A stretch of 64,000 nucleotides of DNA from Cristatella mucedo. Lineage: Eukaryota; Bryozoa; Phylactolaemata; Cristatellidae. Positions 25,944-44,939 of the stretch are shown here, piece by piece. The notes below the pieces were generated by a model. The model was not told where the DNA came from, searched no databases, and was given only the letters and a program-made list of their open reading frames with translations. The translations under genes were made by a program, and so were the position numbers. The stretch spans positions 407,501-471,500 of the forward strand of contig WPIO01000121.1 in NCBI GenBank assembly GCA_009760855.2, in the 5' to 3' direction. Every line of letters starts with the position of its first letter. The first letter of the stretch is position 1.

Positions 25944-26905
25944 CGCTGCTGAAAAACGCCGCCGGCCGTGCATTTGCTTGAGAACTTGTTACTTTACTCA
26001 GCCGGGCGGCAGTAGTAGTGCACGCGACTGTCCAACCGAATGCAAACGCAATGCCAGCCAGCTGCTCATTGGATGGGCATCGACGCCCTATAGGTTTGCC
26101 TGTCTAGCCAGGTAGCTACGCCAAGAGTATTCCTACTAGCCTGCGTTAGTTGGACTTCAGCGGCAAGTTGAACTGCTGCCAACCTTGCATTTGGTTATAT
26201 ACGTGTGCAGTTGAGTGTACAGATTTGTATCGAGTGAGCTGTCTCATTAGATATTCAGAACGGAGTCTACCTTAGCCATCGTATTGCGTACTTGTTTTGG
26301 CGCAGGAGTAAGATTATCGCTTTGAGAGACAAAGGTCGTGGGCTCGAGAGTGCGTTAGTGATTATAGTATAGCAAATCACCGTCGTTGAACTTGATCTCT
26401 CTCTAGGCTCTTTACATTTGCTGTAAAGGAAGAAAGATCGAATGCGTTAAGCGCTTGGATAGAGATTAAGCACTCTTAATGCAAGCGTGTGCGCATGCGT
26501 GCGTGCATGCGCGCGCGTGTGTTATACCAGATCTCGCCGCGTCTTCGCCCCGAAGCTTCGGGCTGCGCTGCGAGCATCACGCGATCGCATGATGCACCTA
26601 CGATTCTCAAGCTTCAATAGCAGGATGCATTGACTTGACAAACTGTAGTCGAATGGTTTAGCGAGACTCTATGCTACACAGCCTCGATCTTTGTCAACTG
26701 TTTTCGCGGAGAATAGTGTAGGCAGCAGCTTTTCCTATAAGCTACTCGGATGAGTTTTCAGTACTTCAGATGCGGTTTACAGCACGCGACTCGCCGGAAG
26801 TGGCAGGAAGCTCATTGCTCGAGCGAGGCAAAAATGACGCACCGATAATAAAGATAGTGTGCGCAATGTGCATTTTCGCTATGCCCACGCGACCCTCGCG
26901 AGTTC

Positions 26906-26938
26906 GGCCACACAACGCATGCCATGCGTTGTGTGGCC
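26906..26938. repeat. Perfect palindrome, 16 bp arms around one base
   Basis: GGCCACACAACGCATG is followed by C and its exact reverse complement. Partial complementarity (GCGACC/GGTCGC) continues outside, suggesting a small foldback element. Confidence 0.9.
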
Positions 26939-27029
26939 TGAAGGTCGCAACACGTGACGCTGTAACGACACAGCGCTCAATATCGTGCAGGTGGCCAAAA
27001 CAGAAGAACGAATACAATTAATTTTCGTA

Positions 27030-27150
27030 GTTCCCTGAGAGAACTGAATTGCTATTCATGGGCATCGCGTATGCCGCACGGCTCGAGACCACAACCTCAG
27101 TCATCAAATGCATTCTCTTATACCTCTCTGTCGTTGAAGGCGAGCGCCTT
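27030..27150 (-). mobile_element. SINE2 copy, strongly diverged
   Basis: CCTGAGAGAACTGAATTGCTATTC and GGCTCGAGACCACAACCTC, quoted in part, keep the reversed tail and box B region. The tRNA head is barely recognisable. Confidence 0.5.
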
Positions 27151-27672
27151 CGCCAAGCCGTAACGCCGATATCCTGCAGGTGGCGCTAACAGCCACGCCG
27201 CATTAAAAGAAAGTAACGCAACGACTTGGCCGCGTATTACAAGAGATATTACCAGCGGCGATGGCAAGGGAGTCTAGCCTCGTAAGGGAAAATACAATAG
27301 AAAAAATTGTATATTTGAGTTGACTTTTCGGTGAATCGCGCGCGCCCGGACCGGACCTCAAGTCCTCACGGACGCCGTAGCCTTCGCGTTTGTGCTCGCA
27401 TGTACGCCGCGCAGCGCCCGGTTCGTCGAGCCGGGCGCCGAAAAAGCAGCGCTTTCACGCGAGCGCGCGCTATTGGGCACGCCCAAATGCAAGAGAGCGT
27501 GCGAGGGCGCGCGAGCTGACTAACGCGAAGAGATTAGATCGAAGCCGAAGGCCGGAAGTTCAACTTCCGGCTGCTAATATCGATGCGTCGCCGTCGCCGT
27601 CGTCGTCGTCGTCGACCGGCGCCTTCTCCGGCAAGCCGCTGTCCGCGATAATCAAACCTTCACTGCCGCTTC

Positions 27673-37560
<9,888 letters not shown>

Positions 37561-38317
37561 GTCGTCGTTGTCGTCGCCGCTGTTCGCTGACCTGCTCGCT
37601 ACGTGCGAGATAGCTGCGCGTGCGTGCCTGTGCTCGGGTGCTCTCGTTCACTGCTGGCGCACCTCTCGCGACGACGACTCGCGCTGACGGTAGCGCTACG
37701 CGGCGGTCAATTGCTACGCGCCCGCCACGGAGAGCGGCTGCGGATGTTATGTTGCCAAGCCGACGGCCTTGGTAGGCCGGCAACTGCGCCTCGCTTTCGC
37801 GGCGGCCACTGCCAAAGTGAACTGCTGACGTCACTCGGCACCGGGCGCAATCAACAACTGACGGCGACGGAGGCTGGGTTCCGCAGCTTGCACGTCGCTG
37901 CCACACAGTACTGGAGTCTACATTATGTATAGGTATCTCTCTAAATATTCTTTTCATATACTATGTACACTATTTTCGTCTATTTTGATTCAATTTTTAA
38001 TTGCCATCTTATTGAAATGGTCGGGGATGCGGTCAGCGGTGGATGGGAGGGGGAAGACGCTCATCCGAAGGCGGCGTGCTGTATATCTATGGTAGGTGTA
38101 CTTGGTTACCGTAGATCGCGATGAATGGCTCCGCCTGTGATCGCCGCTTCCGCTCTCCAGCAGGCGGCGTCGACGAATCCAGCGAGACCGGATGCACCTG
38201 AAGCGGCGAGCCTGGCCGCAGCGTGCGGTCGCCTAGATGCGCTGCCGCTTCGAGGTGATAGAGGAGCGACGCGGGCCGGAGCCCGCTGGATGTGGGCGAT
38301 GTGCCGAATCTGGCGCC
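37561..38317. other. CCDC170 5' flank
   Basis: GC-rich to about 37900, with CGT/CGTC trinucleotide runs next to the start codon. It contains an imperfect palindrome GTTGCCAAGCC/GGCCTTGGTAGGC at 37752-37780. Likely promoter. No core elements are clear. Confidence 0.4.
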
Positions 38318-38453
38318 GAGCTGGTTTGGTCTAGCGGTTAAAGTGCTCGCCCCGACCAAGGTATGACGGAGGTAGTGGGCTCAAGCCCCGAGGCATATGT
38401 GAAACGCCTGAATAGAGATTAAGCTCTCTTGGGGCGCTATATAAATGAATTAT

Positions 38454-38455
<2 letters not shown>
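38318..38455 (+). mobile_element. SINE2, best-preserved copy
   Basis: Box A TGGTCTAGCGG at 38327-38337, a box B-like GGGCTCAAGCC at 38377-38387, and the LINE-like tail CTGAATAGAGATTAAGCTCTC then GGGGCGCTATATAAATG, quoted in parts. The (AT)n at its 3' end may have grown from its A/T-rich tail. Confidence 0.88.
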
Positions 38456-38607
<152 letters not shown>

Positions 38608-39167
38608 TGTCGGAGACCGCCGGATGTGGGGGGAAGTTAACTCGGGAACTGTAAACCAGCGCTTCTCCGCGACGAAAAAGGGGGCGCTGGCGGGCGGTCG
38701 GGCGAGGATCCTCTGAAAAGGAGATCTTCGCAGACGGTCGGAAGCGGCCTCGGTCTGGCATCGTGGACGTGACACGCCGCTCGGCTTTGGCGCTAGCTGC
38801 ACGCCCCTCCTGCATCGAAACACGGTCGAATTGCCGTCGCTTGAATGCGCGCGTCGCGTGATGCCAGCCTTTCACGAGCGTGCCAATTCGCTTTCGCTCG
38901 CCGCTGCCGTAAAGCTTTGCGTACTTTAAATCTTTGCTTTCTGCTGACCTTTGCTTCTCGATGACCTACGCTGCCGCCGCTGCTATTTCCGACAGCAGGC
39001 GGGACTGGCTGGCCTGCCTCTATCTGGCATGGCCGCGATGCTTTCTAGTTTTCCTGCTAACTTTCCTGGCCCGTTAGAGTTTTTACTGCGCTCGCGGAGC
39101 GCTCCGGACAACTCCGGTGCTTCATCTGCCCTCCGTGGTATGAAATCTCTGTAGAGTGCTCCGCGCG

Positions 39168-39300
39168 GCTCATTTAAGAGCCTCGTTTGTATAGCTGCGG
39201 AAGTTCCGTCGGCGGCTATTGCCATTCCGCCCGCTGCGGGCGGGCAGAGAGAAAATGCCGCCAGGTCGCGACCTCCCATGACCTCGGGGTCACGCCCTCG
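39168..39300 (-). mobile_element. SINE1 copy, diverged
   Basis: TTTAAGAGCCTCGTTTGTATAG, GGCGGCTATTGCCATTCCGC and CGACCTCCCATGACCTCGG, each in part, follow the reversed SINE1 order, but box B is mutated. Confidence 0.65.
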
Positions 39301-39384
39301 AGCGTCTCGCCGCAGGGCCGCGACAATGGGCGACTAGTCGCACCGCTGGCGCTGCCTATCACCGCGAAGCGATGCTGAACCATG

Positions 39385-40430
39385 GGCAAATGTAATGTAA
39401 TGTCTTGAATCTCCGTCTGCAAGTCCACAAAGCCACAAAGACTATGCGGGTAGTAAGCAGGAAAGTTGTGTATAGCGCACTCACAGCCTAAGCGGCTTTC
39501 GGTACGCATTCAGTAGCCAAGAGACTTCATCTCACGAAAAAAAGAGAAATTGGGAAGCATAGCAGAGTCAGGAGAGTAGTTGAGGCAGTGGATAGCATGG
39601 AAGTAGCAGGTCAGGGCGGCTGTAAACGATGAGCCATAGTCGGCAGCAGGGGAGATGATGTCTTTGCACAAGAATTGTGGAAGCAAGTTCCACAGTCTAG
39701 GACCTGCCGAACTAAACTCACCAACGGCCTTTAAGCGGAGGAACGGAACTGCTAACTTATTGTCCATACAGGACCTGAGGGCACGAGGAGGCTGAAACTG
39801 GTGCAGCAGTTCAGCTACAGGTGTGGAGAAGCCAAGCCGTGGCGGGCCTTGTGGGTCAGCCTAAGAACTTTGCTCTGTATCCTCGGATCAACCGGCAGCC
39901 ATCCTAGCTCTTTTAAGAAAGGAGATGCGTGGTCAAGCCTCTGGGACTTGAAAACTAGCCGTGCAGCTAATTCATAGCCAGCCGCTGAGGCCTAGTTGCT
40001 TTTTTTGGTAGCCCAGTCAAAAGGGAATCACAATAATCAAGCCGAGACAAAACTAGGGAGCTGGTTAAATTTTGTGCAAGCCACTGTGAAAGACAGCACC
40101 TAATCTTACATAGGGATCGTGATGGCTTGCTGAAGCATATTCCAAGGGTTTGAGTGACAAACGGTTTAATTTAATTTAAGTTTAATTTAAGTTAAGTTTA
40201 ATTTAATTCCAACGGTTTGAGTGACAAATACAGCTGCGTATCCTCAGCATACAAATGATTGCTTCTTCCGGGGTACTGTCCTACTTTGTCCATAGGTTCA
40301 GAGTAAATGGAGTAGCTGGCGAACTTACTGGCAGATGATAACAGCTGATGAAGAAAATCCAACGCAAAATGCGCTTGGCAGGGTTCAATAACGCTGCGAA
40401 CAGGAAGCCCTGCTAAATTGCAACTCAAGC
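39385..40430 (-). mobile_element. LINE family a, 3' half
   Basis: On the minus strand it encodes MDNKLAVPFLRLKAVGEF, SAGPRLWNLLPQFL and FFREMKSLGYR, then the 3' UTR and an ACATTACATT tail. Upstream, YAEDTQLYLSLKP at about 40235 is the decayed YADD catalytic motif. A (TTTAA)n-like expansion lies at 40163-40205. Multiple frameshifts make it non-functional. Confidence 0.88.
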
Positions 40431-41299
40431 GGCAGAGATCGAGCAGTCGCTCACTCTGCGGGAACGGCCGGGTCTAGCCAAAATGGTGCGGCCGTTCGCG
40501 CTGCGAAAAAAATCCTTGCAACCAAAAGCTGCGTCATCGAGAGCAGCGAGAGTAGCTCGCGTTTGTGCCGCCGACGACATGTGCCGCCGCCAACACCTGC
40601 GACTGCAGCGCCCTCTTCTTCGCTCGAAAATAGTGGTTACGCGACGAGCCGTTCGAATGAAACGAAAATATGAAATGAAAATAGTGAGTACGCGACGAGC
40701 CGTTCCAACGATGCCGCCGCTGCTTTTCGGATGACGCATTTTGGAGCCCCGGCCGCCGGTCGGGGCCGCCGCAAGGAGTGAAAATCTTATCTAGATCTAG
40801 GCGCGGGCCCCGCGAGCTCGCATGCCAAGCTGAGAGCCAAACGAGAAGCACTTCTCGCGGCGGCGTCGCGTCGTCGAGCGAGGCGCCATTTAAAGCGGGC
40901 AGCTGCAAAAAGACGCAGGAAATCGTAGTTCAAATTTTAAAAAAAAGCTGCAATCGACCGATTCGGCCGATTCGGCATTTGTGCATACGAAGGAGATCCC
41001 GGCAGAAGAGTCTCGACGACTGAGCGTCTACTGGCAGCTGGAAAGACAGTGACGTGTCAATGGCGTAGCATGCAATGACGCCTGTGCTGGCAGCTGGCAT
41101 TACAATTACGCGTCCGCCGGAGAGCTTGAAACCGCGACTGAGGTTAGCAAAATGCCGGCATTATCGTATCGCTGGGCAAATACTGCCTCTATACTGTCGC
41201 ACGGGCTTTTCGCGCGCGTGGAAAACTCTCCTGCGGAATAGCCAGTCGGTCACTTTTTTGCTTGCACTATGCCTGCTGCTTGCGGACGTTGCCACTAAC

Positions 41300-41397
41300 C
41301 GTTTGATACTGCTCTCTATACAGCGCATCAATAAAGTTCCTAGATTCAGTTCTCTGAGGGCGCTATGCAAATAATTATTATTATTATTATTATTATT
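41300..41397 (+). mobile_element. LINE family b-type 3' tail with (ATT)n
   Basis: AAGTTCCTAGATTCAGTTCTC and GAGGGCGCTATGCAAAT, quoted in part, then eight ATT units. Confidence 0.7.
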
Positions 41398-41465
41398 TGC
41401 GAAGTGACAGACGGAGAAAAATTGTCCATTACATTACCACGCCACGCCTTTCCAGAGGTGCTCGG

Positions 41466-41575
41466 CGTAGTAGTCACGTGCAGTAGCCTGCGGCCACAGG
41501 AAGTAGTCACGTGCAGTAGCGCCTGCGGCCACAGGAAGTAGTCACGTGCAGTAGTCACGTGCGGCCACAGGAAGT
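41466..41575. repeat. Tandem repeat of about 35 bp with CACGTG E-boxes
   Basis: Three units of AGTAGTCACGTGCAGTAGC then CTGCGGCCACAGGA, with small length differences. They give four CACGTG motifs within about 100 bp. Confidence 0.9.
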
Positions 41576-42404
41576 GTCTATGCGAGACTCTCGGTGCTCA
41601 TCGCCGGCTGTCGAGCTTTGCTGCGTTCTACCGCAACCGCGTCCGCACGGAAGCGATCACGTGGCAGAGCTGCGGCTCCCGGTGGTCGCGTTCGGCGCTC
41701 CGGCGGTCACGCAGCGGAGCCTGGAGTCACTCTCGCTGCGACGAGCGTTTTTACACCGTCCGTTAGCGTGACGCACTCTTCGTCCGAAGTTGCCTTGGCC
41801 AGCCCTCGCACCCTCAAGCGGCGCTGAAAAAACTAGAGACGTTGCGAAAAACCGCCAGCAATCCGGATATAGCGCGACGCGCCGCGACACTGTCGCGGCA
41901 CAGGCAAACCAACGAGCGCCGGTTCCCCCGCCCGTAACGGCACAACGGCGAAGCGACGCGAGGTCGCGCGGCCTCGCGAGTTTCAAACCGGACGCTCATC
42001 GCTCCTACGCGCGCGTGAGCGCAGCGCAGGCGTCCGAACCGACGGGCTCGTAATGCGACGCCGTTCCGAGCATAAACTCGCACCCGCGCTCCGCTGGATG
42101 GATGGACGGGTGCTGAACTCCGCCTCGAGGGCGGGAGAGCGCGGTCGTCAGCTGCCGAATCGGGCGCTGCTGAGCCGCGCGAAGCTTTGGCGGCTGCGGC
42201 TCTGCTCAAAGCTGTGCAGCTATGCAATTATGCTCAAAATCATGCAATTATGCTCAAAATTATGCGCCGACGAGAGATGCACGCTTTTGCACCTCCCGTC
42301 GGCGCATAGACATCAGGTGCACGAAAGCAGGCTGCAACCGACGCTGCGGCAATTGCTTTGATTCGTCCGCTGCAGCCATAACAGCTAAGGACCGCGATCA
42401 CCCG

Positions 42405-42535
42405 GAAGAAAAGGTGCTCGCTCGTCACCACCGAGGTCGTGGGTTAGAATCCTGATGCAGTGGACAGCAATTGTTAGCTGCCCACAGCAAGCGGCGGCTA
42501 TACAAACGAGGATGTTAAATCTCAGCTAATATCTA
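42405..42535 (+). mobile_element. SINE1 copy
   Basis: CGAGGTCGTGGGTTAGAATCC (mutated box B), then GCGGCTATACAAACGAGGATG and TTAAATCTCAGCTAATATC, quoted in part. It ends at an AT-rich region. Confidence 0.75.
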
Positions 42536-42748
42536 TTTAAAAAGATATAGAATTATTATACGAGTTATGATATATTATATTATACTAATATAAATATACG
42601 TACGTATAATTATTACTAAATAAAATATATTGACAATTATTATATAGATACAATATATATATATATATATATATGTATTTATATCTCATTAAATATCACG
42701 ATTATATAATACATGTTATTATGTATATATATATATATATATATTGTA

Positions 42749-42790
<42 letters not shown>

Positions 42791-42905
42791 CATATATAAT
42801 GTAATCCGTTATAGGAATATAGTATCCATTATAAATTATTTCTAAATATGTAATTATACCAAAATAGATTTATTTTTCATTACTTAACTTTGATCGTAAA
42901 AATTA
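42536..42905. other. AT-rich island
   Basis: About 370 bp of nearly pure A/T with two (AT)n tracts (42650-42674 and 42725-42785). No gene. Confidence 0.7.
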
Positions 42906-43181
42906 AGTCGTTACATTGCGTGGTCTGGTATGGAGCTTTGGTGAAGGAAAAAGCGGAGTTATCTCGCGGTTGCGTGGGCACAACTCACTACGTGATGTAG
43001 CAAAAAGACGTCAAAACACGATGTCGTAACGTGATGTAGCAAGATGATGTCACAACATGAGTATGAGCACGCGATCGATGCCACAGGAAGGAACTGTCTG
43101 CACACGAAGCACCTGCCATGCGCTCTCTTCTTTCACTAAAAATAGTTCTCACAAATTCGCAATAATTTATAATCTATAGCA

Positions 43182-43488
43182 ATTTCTCACACCATTTAGT
43201 TTAGGTCCTTGCGATTGGTTCTCTGTGTTGTTTTGCTTGGTGACACTGGGCATGCTGCCACTAACCACACTTGCATGCTGATCCTGTGCATGTTACCCCT
43301 AACCGTGTTATTCTTGCTGCCTATTGAGCATGCCACCGCTAACCATTCGATAGGGTATCATTTGCAGCCAACGTAAAGTGCCTAGAAATAGATTGAGTTC
43401 TCTCAGGGCGCTACTTCTATGCTACTCACTACCTCAACTGCTCTCTTGACTCTGCTATGTTTCCCACTTTCTCTTTGTTGCGTGAGAC
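43182..43488 (+). repeat. Left arm of a perfect 307 bp inverted repeat
   Basis: Base-for-base reverse complement of 44242-44548. The arm is a composite: a family b LINE 3' end (to 43415), then part of family a (from 43416). The same chimeric junction is in both arms. Confidence 0.95.
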
Positions 43489-43849
43489 AAAGTCTATAAT
43501 TCTAATTAGTAATTCTAACTTAATGGTCATTCTAAAATAATTCTGGGCTCTCCTATTTTGCTTGGGCCTTTGCAGAGCACGAGAAATAAATCCGAGCCAG
43601 CAATCTTCGCCCCTGGCACTTGAAGCGCGGCCAAGCGGCCCTGGCTACGACGTACCGAGCACCGAGCGCCGGCCGCAGCGGGGAGCAAACGCGCAGGGAT
43701 GCAGCCCCCAAAGCCTGCAAAGAGCCCTCGCACGCCGCGCCACGAAGCCGCCGCCCTGTGCAATCGCCTCGATTCCGTCGCCACCCTGCCACCCCCCCCC
43801 GAGCTTTTTGCGATCGCCGCAGCGTCTCGAGCTCGTCGACGCTACTGCT

Positions 43850-43924
<75 letters not shown>

Positions 43925-44241
43925 GTCGACTGGGTCGCCGCTAGATTGAGCTCCGCCTGGATCGTCGCGGGCCACAAGATACTCCGCCGGTGCCATTGCT
44001 AGTTTGCAACTTTCGGCGGCGGCTCAACGGTTGTTACAACCAGGCAAGCCTCGCCTAGACGATGGTCGCCGTTTGTCGCTGTCTAATCTATTGTAATGTA
44101 TCACTGTCTGTAACTCCACAAACTCATAAAGACCATGTGGGTGTTTGAGACGTTTGTTTGCTTGTTGACGCAGGAGAGTTTTTTTATAGCGCACTCGCAG
44201 CCTAAGCGGCTTTCGCTAGCATTCGGTAGCCAACAGCCTTC
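43489..44241. other. Inverted-repeat spacer, with a dubious poly-Pro frame
   Basis: On the minus strand, ATG at 43996 opens MAPAEYLVARDDPGGAQSSG, then a poly-Pro run from the (CGG)n, then SSSVDELETLRRSQK. This could be a small exon, but no convincing donor follows and the frame turns Arg-rich. A gene is not called. From 44085 the spacer runs into the family a LINE 3' end. Confidence 0.3.
43850..43924. repeat. (CGG)n trinucleotide repeat, about 25 pure units
   Basis: Uninterrupted GGC/CGG tract in the spacer of the inverted repeat. It is CpG-rich and quadruplex-forming. Confidence 0.97.
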
Positions 44242-44321
44242 GTCTCACGCAACAAAGAGAAAGTGGGAAACATAGCAGAGTCAAGAGAGCAGTTGAGGTA
44301 GTGAGTAGCATAGAAGTAGCG
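44085..44321 (-). mobile_element. LINE family a, 3' end, interrupted by family b
   Basis: It starts with TTGTAATGTA and CTGTAACTCCACAAA, continues through GCAGCCTAAGCGGCTTTCGC to GAGTAGCATAGAAGTAGC, and stops abruptly at the family b tail GCCCTGAGAGAACTC. This indicates b inserted into a. Confidence 0.85.
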
Positions 44322-44548
44322 CCCTGAGAGAACTCAATCTATTTCTAGGCACTTTACGTTGGCTGCAAATGATACCCTATCGAATGGTTAGCGGTGGCAT
44401 GCTCAATAGGCAGCAAGAATAACACGGTTAGGGGTAACATGCACAGGATCAGCATGCAAGTGTGGTTAGTGGCAGCATGCCCAGTGTCACCAAGCAAAAC
44501 AACACAGAGAACCAATCGCAAGGACCTAAACTAAATGGTGTGAGAAAT
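44242..44548 (-). repeat. Right arm of the perfect 307 bp inverted repeat
   Basis: Identical to the reverse complement of 43182-43488 over its whole length. Outside these limits the two flanks diverge at once on one side and gradually on the other. Confidence 0.95.
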
Positions 44549-44930
44549 AGATGCACTTTTAGCTTACCTTTATAATGTCAGATGATGTTGCGACGTCAGC
44601 CAGCTTTATGTTTAAGGCTCTGGAAGCATACGAACTAACGGCGCGGTCTCCTAAGGATTCGAGATTCCTTCGAGGTATAGCTAACCAATTTGAGTCCGAA
44701 AAAGTGAGTGTTCTAGTTCGATGTCTAGCCTGGTAACGAAGCAGTTCTGATAGGCGTCAGTTTTGATAGGTTCTGCTGGAGTCGGAGAATGAAAGAACCT
44801 AAAAGTGAGTGAAAGAACCTCGAAGTCCATACGCTTGTTTAAGAGTCAATGCAGTTTGGGGAGAAATTTTGAGATGTGGCAACTGCGACTCTCACGACAG
44901 ACAAAAATAGCAGCAGAGTTTTGTACCAGC
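44322..44930 (-). mobile_element. LINE family b, 3' portion
   Basis: From tail to RT C-terminus. GATTCGAGATTCCTTCGAGG and GTGGCAACTGCGACTCTCAC match 50850-51070. It is head-to-head with the plus-strand copy that follows. Confidence 0.8.
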
Positions 44931-44939
44931 TTTAAGCAC

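Larger units (their letters stand above)
25960..27660. other. Intergenic region between gene C and CCDC170 (tail to tail)
   Basis: It contains a LINE-type tail fragment (minus) at 26385-26445, a Z-DNA-prone GCATGCGTGCGTGCATGC stretch near 26494-26515, the palindrome at 26906-26938 and a decayed SINE2 at 27030-27150. It probably holds the CCDC170 3' UTR next to 27672. No AATAAA on the minus strand was found by eye. Confidence 0.5.
40431..42404. other. Intergenic, partly GC-rich, no gene recognised
   Basis: It contains a 52 bp-period duplication (GAAAATAGTG...TACGCGACGAGCCGTTC) at 40625-40708, a LINE tail with (ATT)n at 41300-41395, and a tandem repeat at 41466-41575. Open frames at 41.6-42.2 kb run on both strands and look compositional. 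Confidence 0.4.

Noticed and set aside
41559-42361. Several frames over a GC-rich segment
   Set aside because: Both strands are open with Arg/Ala/Ser bias and no recognisable family. Left as unassigned GC-rich DNA.
43553-43996. Minus-strand frame with a Pro-rich centre
   Set aside because: The SSSVDELETLRRSQK segment is suggestive of an exon, but the poly-Pro is the (CGG)n tract, no good donor follows and the rest is Arg-rich shadow.
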